Source of the DNA: Eutypa lata | Taxonomy: Eukaryota; Ascomycota; Sordariomycetes; Xylariales; Diatrypaceae | Direction: 5' to 3' | NCBI GenBank assembly: GCA_022661535.1 | Contig: JAKULF010000003.1 | Span: 3,286,001-3,350,000 of the forward strand | DNA length: 64,000 nt | Shown: positions 1 to 10,822 of the stretch, piece after piece | Numbering within the stretch: position 1 is the stretch's first letter | Layout of the letters: each line of letters starts with the position of its first letter | Position numbers and translations under genes: made by a program | Notes under the pieces: model-generated | The model's database searches: none | Told to the model about the DNA's origin: nothing | What the model saw: only the letters and a program-made list of their open reading frames with translations

Positions 1-27
1 ATCTCTGTTCTCGAGGTTAGCTTTCTG

Positions 28-540
28 TTACAGTTCTGCATTACTGATGATGGATGGGGTAGGAGGAAGGTCCACTGGGTACGTACCAGTCTGCTGGATG
101 ACGGTCTGGATCTGAGGGACGAGGGCCTGGTCGATCAGCGAGGCGACATCGAAGCCGCCGATGGCGCCGCCGAGGATGCCGAGGTCGAGGGCGTTGATCT
201 GGAGGGAGGCCAGGTCGAAGTTGCCGAAGATGCCGAGCCCGCCGAGCTGGGAGAGCAGGGCGACCTGCTGCAGCTGCAGGAGGGCGTTGACGTCGATGGC
301 GTCCTGCACGAAGATGGACTGGAACACGTCCAGGTTCAGGTTGTTGACGGCCGACAGCTGCACCAGCGCGTTCAGGTCCAGGCCGTTGACCGCGTTGAAG
401 TACTGCAGGTCCTGGTTCTGGAACGAGAACTGGTTGAAGGCGTTCAGGTCCACGGCCGTCCGCTTCTCCGTCTTGGTGCTGGCCGGGGCGGCGCTGGCGA
501 CGGCGGCAAGGGCGCTGACGAGCATCGTAGTAGGCTTCAT
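28..540 (-). CDS. Small secreted protein A (probably partial, continues left)
   Basis: I do not recognise the family. The protein starts at the ATG at 540 with a clear signal peptide (about residues 1-18, ending ASAAPA) followed by a basic KTEKR site that could be cut by a Kex2-like protease. The mature part is rich in Leu, Asn, Gln, Ala and Asp and has loose repeats such as LNALVQL, NALLQLQQV and LGGLGIFGNFDL. It has no cysteine. As an unspliced frame it ends at 28 after 170 residues. A strong donor (GTACGT, positions 86-81) sits after codon 151 in phase 1, the same phase as the intron of the related gene at 3023-4015. I therefore infer that exon 1 is 540-87 and that a second exon lies beyond position 1. 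A 5'-leader intron is likely (753-810). Secreted and unspliced is seen; spliced and truncated by the window is inference. Confidence 0.6.
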   Translation of the reverse strand: MKPTTMLVSALAAVASAAPASTKTEKRTAVDLNAFNQFSFQNQDLQYFNAVNGLDLNALVQLSAVNNLNLDVFQSIFVQDAIDVNALLQLQQVALLSQLGGLGIFGNFDLASLQINALDLGILGGAIGGFDVASLIDQALVPQIQTVIQQTGTYPVDLPPTPSIISNAEL

Positions 541-752
541 TTTTGCTGGTGGGTGTGGGTTTGGGTTTGGGTGGAAATGAAAGTTGAGTATATTAAAATA
601 TTAAAAAATGCAACACGAGCGCAGCTGTAGATGGTCAGTCATTGGCGTCCAGTGGCTCGAAGCTTGCGGCCTGTGCCGTCAGGGTTGAAACATACCTCTA
701 TTAGCTCAACGAGAGTAAATGTTATAAAGAGTGAATTGAACAACGAGCACAG

Positions 753-810
753 CTATGTGAAGAGTTAGTTTAGACTCCTCTTTCGCTCTAAGCCAGGTGT
801 GGTGGCTTAC
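753..810 (-). other. Probable 5'-leader intron of secreted gene A
   Basis: On the minus strand CAGAG is followed by the donor GTAAGC (810-805), a perfect branch-like ACTAAC and the acceptor ACATAG ending at 753, giving a 58-nt intron. The exon then resumes with CTGTGCTC. The same donor context and the same resumed exon sequence flank the matching intron upstream of gene B (4195-4248). The supposed leader lies about 210 nt upstream of the ATG at 540. Confidence 0.5.
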
Positions 811-2862
811 CTCTGAAGGAATGAATGGTGAGTGGGTTCGGGGACCTGGGACGACTTGAACTTGTTTGGTTGGATGTGAGAGTAACAAAAAACAAAAACC
901 CATTCGAGGCCAGCCGACAACCATCTTATATACATCTTTGGCCCGAAGCTGCCCAATGCCTGGGTGGGCGGGCTGGACGGAAGAAACAGCATGAGACAAG
1001 AAACCCTCCCGCCAAGCTCTCGGGAAAGGGTAACCACCACGGAACGCCGCTGGAGGAGCATCCGGCTGCGTGTCAGGCACGAAAGACATGCCTGTCGGGG
1101 TTGGTTTCGAAAATCGACAAAAACGCTCTCCGTAGCATGGAGGATCGCCCACTACTCACACAGGGCTAGGTACTACCTACTGCCTGGTCCACAATAAGCA
1201 ACTTAAATTCATCCAAACATGGAAACAACCCATTCGTCGACTTGGAAAATCAGGTTGCCGTTTTTACCGGAGCACGGAAGGAGAAAGGAGACCTTGACCG
1301 CTCTACTGCATGCCAATGTTCTAATGTGTCACGGGCTACTTCATAGAATTGATGATATTGAACTTCAGACTAGGTAGTCAGGACCTAGGCAGTGGCGACG
1401 ACGGCTTGGTATGTCTTTCATCACGTATTGCATACATGGGCACATGTCCAAGCGGGATGGATGTTGGCTAGTGAAGATATGTTACCAGAGCTTGGCTATG
1501 CATCTAGGATTCGCTATATTCTGAAGGACTATAGGGTACCAGGCGGCTCTGTGATGTTTGACAGATTCACCAGTCACGATAGACCCTTACAGGATGGCAA
1601 CATATCCCTGGGAAATGCAGAACAGGAAGGACCTCACGCATGTCAGATGGGAAAGGGTAACTGTGTTAAACGGATCACCAATCTACCGTACTGCAACACT
1701 AGTCTGCATATGTTGGGTTAGGAGTCCTATAATAATCCTACATTGATCAAGCTATAGCTGGGCAGCTGGGTATGTAGAAATCCCCCAGGCTTGGCAGGGG
1801 TTCGGAAGCTTAGTAACCTTGTCGAAGATCTTGACGCTATGATAGGCTTCCCCCAAGTTCTTCACCCCTGATCCCAGTATCTTGGCTCCGACTGCCGCCT
1901 CTCGCCGCTGCAAGGAGCAAGCTCGATTCTCCTTTATGACAGCCTATCAGAAATAGCCTAGTCCCCCAAGCAAGCAGGCAAGCCAGGGTAGTCCAACGGG
2001 CGATGGGCAGACGGGAAGACAAAAGGCCTTGTAGGACGCACAGCACATCCGGTGCTCACAGCTCTCTCTTTAGGCTCTGCTATGCGGACACCAAGACCAA
2101 GACGGCTAAGAGTAGCAAGGGTCCCTGGCACGCTAGATCGACATCTTCACAATGCCTAATGCGCGCTCACTCACTTCGCATCACATCTTTCGAATCTGAT
2201 CACCATCTCGGGACTGTCGCAGGTCTCCAAGTCGATGCACAGGGGGTTTCTGGGCACCCATAATACGCTATTACGGCTAGAACGTTTTATTCCGCTCACC
2301 AGTCAAGGTCCAACGACAAAGCGCATGGCATCGTCTAGACCCCTCTCCCCAATGCAAATCATTTGTGCTTCATCTCAACTTCCGTCGATATCTTGGATGG
2401 TGAGATCCGCGCGCTGATCATACGACTCCTCGTCTAAATTGAAGAGCTTAACTTACCCAGCTAATCGCTTCCTTCATTGGCTTGCTAGACTTCATACAAA
2501 CAAACTTTGTGTCAACACATCTAAAGATAGAATATGTAGGTAAATGTTCTGATAGTAGTAGTAGTTAACGACTAAAGCTGCCCCGAGAAGGAAAAAAAAG
2601 CGAGAAAAGAGAAACTTGGAGGGGCTAACTATATCACAATTGAATTGTTGGGCTGAAGAAAATTGGGATAGGTGGATCACATCACACATGGTTCGATCTG
2701 TTGACAACCCTCGCTGCTCGCTCACTATTCAACCAATTATAACCATATCGAATACCGCTTCTGGCAATTGAGCAACATATTAACCAAAAGTAACTGTGTA
2801 GAGGTCCCATTTATTTAGACACATCTATGTAGACTATCCGAACGAGATCCTATGCATGTATG

Positions 2863-2887
2863 TACATACATACATACATACATACAT
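2863..2887. repeat. TACA microsatellite
   Basis: About six uninterrupted copies of TACA/CATA. It belongs to the TACATA/TACCTA simple repeats scattered through the intergenic DNA of this window. Confidence 0.85.
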
Positions 2888-3022
2888 AGGCAAATCCAAC
2901 CAGCAAGACCAAGACAGTGACAGTACGATACAGTATGTAGGTAAGAGTAGATGAAAAATCAAAACCAGCATCCATTAACTAACTAACTAACCCCACAGCC
3001 CTTGAAACCAACCCTGTTTTCT

Positions 3023-4015
3023 TTACTTGGCAGCCGCGGCTCCGGCATTCTCCCCCTGGTCTGCAGCGACCTCTTCCTCCTCTCCGGCAGCCTCTTCCTC
3101 GCCTTCAGCAGCATCATCCTGGTCGTTGGCAGCCTCCTCGTCGTTAGCAGCCTCATCCTTTGCTGCCGCTCCCTCGTCTGCTGCCGCTTCCTCGCCGTTG
3201 GCTGCTTCCTCGTCGTTGGCGTTTTCCTCGGCAGCATTTTCTTCGTCAGCGTTTGCCTCATCAGCGTTCTCCTCGCCGGCGTTTTCCTCGTCAGCATTGG
3301 CGTCCGCCTCGTCAGCGTTAGCATCTTCCTCGTTATTGGCGTTCTCGTTATTCTCGTTGTTGTTGTCTTCCTCGTTCTGCTGTTCGTCGGCCGCCTCTTC
3401 GTCGTCACCCTGGTCATCGACGTTGACATTATCGCACTGGATTGTTCTCAAGGTAATGCGTCTCTTGTTGCGAGAAGCCTGCTTGACAGTCGCGCTAATG
3501 GTGCGCTTGATAATGTCTATAAAAAAAAAGAAAATCCCATTAGTGCTTAAGACCAAAATATGTTATGATTCAATGTAATATGATGACGACTCACTGAGGT
3601 TGAAGTTGTTCAGGAACAGCTCCTGCTGGACGAGCTGCGCAATACCGAAGGAGTCGATCAGCCCGAGAGCCTGGAGCTGCTGCAGCTGCTGGAGCTGAAG
3701 GATGAGCTGAATCTGGTCGTTGACACCCAGCCCGACCAGGCTGTTGATGTCGAAGTTGCAGACGCCCAGTAGGAACATGAGGTCCTCGACGTGCTGGTTG
3801 AGACTTCCGGAGATGTCGTTCTCGTCCAGGTTCACGTCATCGTCAAGGTATTTCTCGACCTCGGCCGCGTCGTTCTCGTTCTCCACGTACGTGCCGTTGT
3901 TTGCCACGGCAGTGTTGTTCCCGGCGGCAGCGTCCGCCGAGGGAGAGGCGAGGATACCGGGGAGGTAGGGGGCCAGGGCCAGCGCGGCAAAGACTGAGGC
4001 TACGGTGAACTTCAT
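3023..4015 (-). CDS. Small secreted protein B with acidic disordered tail, two exons
   Basis: Exons 4015-3595 and 3516-3023 (intron 3594-3517, donor GTGAGT, acceptor ATAG, phase 1) encode 304 residues. Residues 1-23 are a signal peptide (ending LPGILAS). Residues 25-70 carry NGT and NNT sequons. Residues 75-140 hold a Leu/Gln/Asn-rich segment (IQLILQLQQLQQLQALGLID) resembling gene A (28-540). Exon 2 opens with a basic stretch (IIKRTISATVKQASRNKRR) and then runs into roughly 125 residues made almost only of Glu, Asp, Ala and Asn in irregular NADEEN/NANDEEA units. The tail is predicted disordered and strongly negative. No catalytic motif is visible and the function is unknown; an exported cell-wall or effector-like protein is conceivable but not shown. 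Confidence 0.72.
3042..3420 (-). repeat. Degenerate acidic codon repeat inside secreted protein B
   Basis: A low-complexity coding stretch of GAA/GAG/GAC, GCx and AAC codons encoding short Glu-Asp-Ala-Asn units (NADEEN, NAEEN, NDEEAAN). The near-repeats make length variation by slippage plausible. Confidence 0.65.
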
Positions 4016-4194
4016 TTTTTCTCGTAGTGATGAGTCGTTTTAAGTAGTGGTATTAAATAATCGTAATGTCAAATAATAAACCCGCTAGAGCAGAAGTAGT
4101 TCATTAGAACTCCGAGCGTATGTCTGACTTGCAGAGCAGAGGGTAAACTCACTTTCAAACGGTATGTATATAAGAAGCAGAATTAAGAGCACAG

Positions 4195-4248
4195 CTATTA
4201 GGTAGTGTCAGTTAACCGTGGGCTAAACAAATGTTGGTGGGATCTTAC
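4195..4248 (-). other. Probable 5'-leader intron of secreted gene B
   Basis: Minus strand: CAGAG, then donor GTAAGA (4248-4243), then acceptor TAATAG ending at 4195, 54 nt, after which the exon resumes CTGTGCTC. Donor context and resumed exon match the leader intron of gene A, about 180 nt upstream of the ATG at 4015. Confidence 0.5.
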
Positions 4249-6271
4249 CTCTGGGAGAAAAGAACGTTATAATACGAAGGAGTGGATGAACGAGAGATGA
4301 GAACAGAAGCGGCAAAAGCAATGCATGATGATTTGGACCACAGACTTCTTATATTCGGGAATCGTGCAATAATGATGCGTTCTATCACTGTACCCATGCG
4401 CAGTTACCAAGGTATCATGAGACTCCGGCAAACGGGATTTTTGCATGGGACCATGATGAGTCCAGTTACATAACATGAAAGAGATTTAACTAACACAGAG
4501 CTGCCTGAAGCTTGGCGAAGTGATTTTTCTTCTTCTTAATCCTCTTCTTTCCTTTTTCATGCGTGAAGCTAAAGTAGGATGCGGCGATGAGACGAGCGGA
4601 AACCCGATACCCTCGGACGAGGCATATCACGGAAACCAGCCCCTGATCTCCCGGAACGAGCTTGGCGCTGCTCTTCCCCTCCCCCAAAAAGGCGCCCCGA
4701 ATTGAAGCAAGTTTATGTGCACATAGGTAAGACAGGAAGAAGTACCAGTGAGCTTCATACCATGCCTATGATTCCCTATGCGATGGAAATCTTTTGGCCT
4801 GGTAATATCCAGGCAGTGGTAGGTAGGGTTGATTTCACCCGTCTTTCTTGGTTTTTGTTCCTCATACACCTTTCTATAATTGGATGTTTATTACATTATG
4901 TTCCATGGCCTGCCATGTTTGAATGTCTTGATTGAACTACATTCGAATTGTGCTCTTGAATGTTTTGAGAGCATATATGCGGTCACTAGCGAGTGGTCGT
5001 AGGACATAAGAGATGGATGGTGAGCATAGCTATGTACGTGTGGTGGTCCATTCCGGTTGAGCCTCTCTGCATGCCCCTTCCCGTCCGGTTTGACGTGTAG
5101 ACTAATGTTGAATTGTCTTCGCTACTATCTTCAATTAGGAATGGTTCTCCTAAAAGAACACTCTTATAACAGCTCTACGTGTTGTTGAGTAGGGGTAGTT
5201 TTACTTCTCCGTGGAAGCTCTCAATAGCCTTCCATGGTTCACAGTTTCCATTTTCAATTAGGAGAACTCTTGAAAATATCAAACCTTTGATTTATAAATG
5301 GGTAGTTGAGATGTCACTCGCTCTTTGAAATATAACTCACGAGTTTATAAGAGAAACCCCTTCAACATCATGGAACTACTGGCTGTGTTACTGGCTGTGT
5401 GTGTTGAACCGTTGCCTGACCCATCAAGGAAGGTATCACACAACGTCTCCCGGGACCCAGGTACTGGGTCACAACTGTCTAATCAGAGAGAAAGCGTTTA
5501 AGACATCGGCATCAAGTTATCACTCTTCGGCGAACTTTTACATAATAGGCGATTGGTAAGTCAGCCTTGCAATATCACTCGTGTGTCGCTATTGGCCAAG
5601 TTAACATTGCCACTTAGTGAGTTGTCTGAAGAAACTTGACTTGACAGATGTCAGCGTAGATTCTCTACCTATCCGGAATCTTTAGTCAAGCGCTCGGGTT
5701 CAATTACATATACTTATTCTCTAGCGCCTAGTGGGAAAGTGTGTTGAGCCCCAAGTTCTCCATTCGGACAAGTTCATTCCGCCTAGTGACAAGCTCAGGT
5801 TGCACAGTGGACAGCGCGAGGAACACTGACTGCCGCTACGTCGAGAGGGTAAGACATGTGGCGAGACAGAACGTTGGTTCTAGGTCCGGGCCTCGAACGA
5901 CGGCGCGTAGCTTATGTAGAAAGTGGCCTCACAGCTCGCTTTACCACACGCCTCGACCATAATACGAACTAAACTTAATTCCAATTTATACTCTGGGATA
6001 GATAGATAGATAATGGAGTGGCGCTGGGACTTGCGAGAAGGGGAAGACCGGATCAAAGACAGACAAGACAGACAAGCCGTTTGTTTCCCATTTTCTTTGA
6101 CGGTAGAAACCTCAACTAGCACTTACCGAAATTTACCACCCATCTTATACGGACGTACGCCCCTCCAAACAAAGATCCGGAGCACTTTAGAACCTCTCTC
6201 CCATAGAACACAGGGAACCGATCTCCCTGTTCACATCTTGCCCAACTAACTACCTACCTTACCACCATACT
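4249..6271. other. Intergenic, no gene seen
   Basis: About 2 kb between the secreted gene B promoter and the gene at 6272. Frames are short, overlap antisense and resemble no family. The last 200 bases or so are C-rich on the plus strand, typical of a fungal core promoter and leader for the gene that follows. Confidence 0.5.
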
Positions 6272-6964
6272 ATGACTTCGAAGACAAACCGCTACACACC
6301 ATCCATCCCCTCGCCTCTGAACCCCTCGAAACCAGAGTCTTCCCGCTCCTACCCTCCTCCTGCCGAGAAACGGCCTAGCAACGTCATAAGAATCAGCAGC
6401 AGCAGCAGCAACGGCAGCAATAGTAGCAAATTCGTCATTCTCGGCCGGAGGCCAACGGGGCCCTCGCTGAGCCCGACGCAGCGTCTCATGCGGCACAAGG
6501 CGGCGGTCGCCCGAAGACAGTCGCTGGCCCTGCGGAGCAGCAGTAGCAGCAGCAGAGACCATGACGCGATTCAGCACCAGGACACACGCAATGGGGGCCC
6601 TAAGAACCACAACAACGAGTACCTCGGTTTGCGTTATGCGGGAGGCGTGGGAGGAGATAAACCGCCAATGACCACGACGACAACGACGATGATGAGAGCA
6701 CCACCATTTGTGGACAGCGCCGCCGGAGGATGCGTGACGGTCGATATAGAGAAACGGCCCTGCTTCATTAATGATGAGAAGGGTCTCCTCGCCAAGGACG
6801 GGGTGGATATCTTGAGGGGAGAGCCGCTGGGGGAGGAGGCGGAAGCTACGCGGGCGTGGTGCCCGCGGATCGTGACGGTGAGGCGCATGGTGGTCGTACT
6901 TGGACTATTGTGTGCTGTTGGGATCTGGTTAGTAGTCCATATGGCCGGCCACTCTGTGAAATAG
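6272..6964 (+). CDS. Hypothetical tail-anchored membrane protein
   Basis: A single-exon frame of 230 residues that I do not recognise. The N-terminal two thirds is basic, Ser/Pro-rich and disordered, with Ser runs near residues 43-47 and 90-95 and a TTTTTT run around residue 134. Residues about 140-200 are more ordered and acidic (VDIEKRPCFINDEKG...EEAEATRAW). A single hydrophobic segment at about 204-225 (VVVLGLLCAVGIWLVVHMAG) ends five residues before the C-terminus, preceded by the basic VRRM. This is the layout of a tail-anchored or type II protein with a cytosolic N-terminus. The ATG at 6272 follows a C/A-rich leader and is the first in frame. Gene status rests on codon-like composition and the terminal membrane segment. 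Function unknown. Confidence 0.7.
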   Translation: MTSKTNRYTPSIPSPLNPSKPESSRSYPPPAEKRPSNVIRISSSSSNGSNSSKFVILGRRPTGPSLSPTQRLMRHKAAVARRQSLALRSSSSSSRDHDAIQHQDTRNGGPKNHNNEYLGLRYAGGVGGDKPPMTTTTTTMMRAPPFVDSAAGGCVTVDIEKRPCFINDEKGLLAKDGVDILRGEPLGEEAEATRAWCPRIVTVRRMVVVLGLLCAVGIWLVVHMAGHSVK

Positions 6965-7346
6965 TAATTGACGAGCAATGGCTGTGAAACTAGTTTTGAT
7001 AATATGATCTCGGATAGGAGGGGGATATCGTCTATTGATTTGAGATCCCGCTCAACCACTATTGACACTTGCTCTATGTTCTATAAAGTTTTTTTCTTCT
7101 TCCGGTCTCATTCCCCCCCCATGTTGGTACAGATCACCATCGTCGTACATCGCCGTCGTATATCGTTGCATCGTCGCGTAATTTTCTTCATCAAATAAGC
7201 CCAGCCAACATTTTAGGTTGGCAGTGAATAATCATTTCTAGACCCGTTCACCAAGCCACTCGGTTTCTAAAATGACCATTTAAGGTCGGATAGATAGTAC
7301 TTTGTACCTTTAGGGGCTTTCATCTGAAGTTGGCTGCCAGTCATCA
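6965..7346. other. Convergent 3' gap, no gene seen
   Basis: Short AT-richer spacer between the converging genes at 6272-6964 and 7347-8258, probably the two 3' untranslated regions. No structured element stands out. Confidence 0.5.
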
Positions 7347-8258
7347 TCACTGCTTCTTTTCCTTTTGCTTTTCGAGCTGCTCTTCCTTCTGTTTCCTGAT
7401 CGATCTCTCAACTTGCCAGATTGCTCTTTCGAGCTCGACCTCGAGTTCTGGGATATCTAGTTCCTTCATGAGCAGCCTTCCGCTAGCTTGCGTAAGCAAC
7501 ATTTTCTCATCCCCAGCTATCTTCTCATCGCCGCTCGACGGTGGCGGATCTGATTTACTCGTCTCGGTGGTTTGTGCGGGCGAAGGAGAGGATGGTAGTA
7601 GAGGTGGGTATATGGAATCTAGAATAGGAGATGGTGCTAAAGAGAGGAGGCTCTTGTCCACCAGAAACTGGATATGCCGGCCACCGGCGAGTGCCCGCCA
7701 ATGGGACCAGGCCCTGAAAACTAGGTAGAAAAAGGGAAGGTTTGGTATTCTGCAAAAGAGACAGACTCGTTAGTGACACAATTTGGGTGGTAACGTCAAT
7801 CTTCTGAGGGAAATAGCTTACATGGGAACAAGCGCAAAGGGGGCGCTGATGGGCATGCCAACGAAGCACCACATTAACCTCGATTTATGCAACGCTTCCC
7901 GCTCACTACCGAGGGTCTTGAGTACGTTGAAAGCCTTAGTCTCAGGAATGACGGTCTTGGGGAAGAGGAGAACGTTCTTGTCTTTCCCCAGTATCTCTTC
8001 CTCCCTCCGTCGCGTGGACAAGGGGGGCACCGATTTCAGGCCCCATTCCTCGTAGGGGATTCTGCGCAGCGCATGGTTCCCGTATTCGACAACCTTCTTC
8101 TGCCAACCGCCGTCCTTCTTCTCCCAGTCCGCCCACAGCTTCGAGGCCTTCACCGTCGTCTTCTCCACCAGGGTCTGCTTGTCCTTGGGCAGAACATGTA
8201 TTTTCTGGCAGTATAAAAGCGTGCGCCTGGTCGAGATGGGCAAGAGGTAGAGCCTCAT
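7347..8258 (-). CDS. Mitochondrial K+-H+ exchange-related protein (Mit_KHE1 family)
   Basis: Exons 8258-7822 and 7749-7347, with an intron 7821-7750 (donor GTAAGC, acceptor TTGCAG, phase 2), give 279 residues. The N-terminus MRLYLLPISTRRTLLYCQ and the block after the intron (IPNLPFFYLVFRAWSHWRAL) are hallmarks of the fungal mitochondrial K+/H+ exchange-related family (yeast YDL183C type). That protein is an inner-membrane component needed for K+/H+ exchange and volume control. A WADWEKKDGGWQKK region and a hydrophobic segment crossing the splice junction are visible. The C-terminus ends in a charged coiled-coil-like stretch (ELERAIWQVERSIRKQKEEQ). The exact transport role is known only from yeast and is inferred here. 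It converges with the gene at 6272. Confidence 0.88.
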
Positions 8259-9766
8259 GTCTGCGATGGTCAGGAGGCCGCCTGTGCGCGCAAGGGTGCG
8301 GTGAAGGGCAAAAAAAGACGGTGATGTGTGTGACTCGAAATCTCGTTATGACGTTGCTGAAGCTGCACTGCACTGCACTGCGCTGCACCACCACTAGTTA
8401 TCAATTCAACAGCCAGAAATAATGTAGAAGGAGAGCATTTTGAGCGAGGTGGGGAGAAAAGGAAATAATAAAAAGAAATCTTGAAAGGTGACGTTTGAGG
8501 GCTGCAATTACTTTCGCATCCTGGTAAGTTCAACGTGGGCTAGTAGTAGCAGCCAGCCGTACGAAGCAGCTTCCTCCTAGTCCAATTCGGATGGAGTTTT
8601 CAACCCACGCGCATGAAAAGGCTGCTTCGATATGAATGACGCAGTGGATGGAGACCCTGTCGGCTTGCAGACGTAGTGTGTGGCTGGGACTGTAGGACTG
8701 GTGCTTAAGCCACCGGGGCGCTTAGCACTTCGTACTTCGTACAATACCTAAAATTAGTAAAGTACTTTAATGAATGCAAATTTCATATGCACGTCTTGGA
8801 CATTAACTAATGTAACTAATAGTTAGTAAGTACATACTAAGGAACTGGCTCACAATTGCCTTAATTCAATAACATCCTACCTACCAATTTTTAGTTTTAC
8901 TATTCAAATAAACTTCGAACGTTCAACTATCCTAATTGTCGGGAATATGGGGATCTACGACATCTATTAGACTTCGGTACTCGTCTTCGTTCTCTCTAAT
9001 AAGCGCCCCCCAGCAGACGGATCCAGTGGGGAAGTCCCTACATACTACATGTATGTACAATACATATTCATACATATGAACTCCATACACACTGCACACA
9101 TACATACATAACTACCTGTAAGTAAGGAAAAGAACTACAGGTACGAAGTACTATGTGTGTAGTTATCACTCCTAACATTAAATAAACAAAACAAACGGCC
9201 AATCAACCAAGACCTGCAGTCAAAGCTGATAAAACATCCTAGTCACCTCCAAAGCGCCAATCCGTCCAGCCTTATTTTTATTTGCGCCGCAACCTCACGT
9301 CGTCGTAACCTCAATTCACTTCCTGTTACTCCCACATTCACTAAAGGTCGAGTCCGGGTGCCTGTCCATCTTGACGTTGTTGGTGCGACCGAGTCTTGTC
9401 TATACCCCCTCTCATATTTCTTTTTCTCTTCATGTATTATGAGATACTTATATAACCTCCCCAATTCTCCTATTGAAGCAGCCATTTCATTGATTGAAAC
9501 CGGCCCGCTCACTGCAGTTCCACCTTCATTATTGTATTTTTATGCTTGAAACTACTTCGCATTCCCCAATGCTTTAGGCTACTAAGGTATATCCTGTGGT
9601 ATTTCTATATACTAGGCCTGCATCTGGTCCTACGGAGGAGATCGGGGCTCATCGGGAAACCTACTTCCGCCCTCGCATTTCTGGAACTGGATCCCGCCTT
9701 CGTCATCCGTCGCATCATCATCATCATCATCTATCATCTAGGACCTTCGGAACTAGTCAGGTTGCA
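8259..9766. other. Divergent intergenic region, no gene seen
   Basis: About 1.5 kb between two divergently transcribed genes. It presumably holds both promoters. It contains TACATA/GTACAA simple repeats around 9040-9110 and no supportable coding sequence. The frame open upstream of 9767 is treated as leader. Confidence 0.5.
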
Positions 9767-10822
9767 ATGGCACATGCTGCTAGCAACACTTTGAGGCAAA
9801 CTGTGCCGGCATGGGTTGAAACATATGACCCCAATGTTCACAAAGATCTTCCTCAGCAACATCGGCGAGCGACGCAGGAGGAACCGAGTACTCCAGCGCC
9901 AATAGCCCGTTCAGACTTGAACAAGGGCACTCATAGCCTTAGAAGGAGGGTATCAAAAGATGGGTTCGTGGAATGGGTAGATGAGAAGCATGACCACGTA
10001 TCACGCCTACCTGTGTTTTTGAGAAAGCGGGCAGACAGGCCGGGGAGACGATGGGACCACTTACGGACTTCGGATCCCGTTATCATGGGATTGGGATATC
10101 GAGATCCTCACGAGGACCCTTACGCAAGATGGCGAGATTTCATACTTTCTTCTGCTTACGGTTTAGGCGCGGAAGCCGAGCACGAGGCCGTTCCGTACGA
10201 CATTTTACGACAACAAATGCCCGGGCTCGACAGGCCCGTCCGAATGCCTGTTCACCCTCTGGATCCTATGGCGAGGAGAAGGTCGAGGAAGAAGACGCTC
10301 TTCATGAGCTTCAAGGATTTCGTGCTGCGACATCCCATTGCGCCTCTAATCTTCCGTCTAATCGTCCTAATAACAACACTTTCTGCTCTCGTTGTTGCGG
10401 TCAACATGTTTAAAAGAGAACAGGACCCGGACATTACCACAACTTATGAAACATCACAGTCTACGATTGCTATTATTATCGATTCTGTAGCAATACCCTA
10501 CATTGTATATATGACATGGGACGAATACACAGGAAAGCCGCTGGGGTTAAGGCGGCCCGCGCAGAAGGTATCACTTACGCTTCTCGACGTCATCTTCATT
10601 GCTTTCAAATCTGCTAGTACGGCGTTGGCATTCGAAGCGCTGGTATATCATACTGGAAAGTCGTCGACGGTTGAAGAGGCAACTAATAAGCGATTAGCAA
10701 AGGCGTTGGCAGCTCTCATGCTTGTCGGGTTGATTTCATGGATTTTGAACTTTACTATCAGTGTCTTCAGGCTGGCGGAGAAGCTGGGCGGATTAGACGA
10801 CCAAAACCGGGTTAACAGGTAG
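9767..10822 (+). CDS. Four-TM membrane protein, probable SRF1-like regulator of phospholipase D
   Basis: A single exon of 351 residues. The frame is open further upstream, but the ATG at 9767 (MAHAASNTLRQTVPAWVETYDP) begins the protein-like sequence; the extension to 9596 is a His-rich stretch with simple repeats and I treat it as leader. Residues 1-185 are polar and probably cytosolic, with a conserved-looking SDPVIMGLGYRDPHEDPYARW block and a basic RRRSRKK near 170-176. Four hydrophobic segments follow at about 191-214, 232-251, 269-292 and 320-336. The order (long polar N-terminus, then HPIAPLIFRLIVLITTLSAL and further TMs) resembles the fungal SRF1 family, which regulates phospholipase D (Spo14) in yeast. 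The assignment rests on remembered family layout; the membrane protein call is firm, the function tentative. Confidence 0.78.
   Translation: MAHAASNTLRQTVPAWVETYDPNVHKDLPQQHRRATQEEPSTPAPIARSDLNKGTHSLRRRVSKDGFVEWVDEKHDHVSRLPVFLRKRADRPGRRWDHLRTSDPVIMGLGYRDPHEDPYARWRDFILSSAYGLGAEAEHEAVPYDILRQQMPGLDRPVRMPVHPLDPMARRRSRKKTLFMSFKDFVLRHPIAPLIFRLIVLITTLSALVVAVNMFKREQDPDITTTYETSQSTIAIIIDSVAIPYIVYMTWDEYTGKPLGLRRPAQKVSLTLLDVIFIAFKSASTALAFEALVYHTGKSSTVEEATNKRLAKALAALMLVGLISWILNFTISVFRLAEKLGGLDDQNRVNR

Larger units (their letters stand above)
541..3022. other. Intergenic region between the two secreted genes
   Basis: This stretch holds the leader of gene A (541 to about 900) and then about 2 kb in which I see no supportable gene. 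Frames longer than 60 codons are short and antisense to each other, have no family resemblance and no consistent splice signals. A TACA microsatellite lies at 2863-2887. Confidence 0.5.

Noticed and set aside
706..1197. Overlapping frames on both strands upstream of secreted gene A
   Set aside because: They cover the putative leader intron and promoter, overlap in opposite directions and have no protein-like features.
3002..3578. Three plus-strand frames of 180 codons rich in Ser/Ala or Val/Leu opposite secreted gene B
   Set aside because: They are shadows of the acidic GAN/GCN codon repeat on the minus strand; no start context, no splice signals and no family features of their own.
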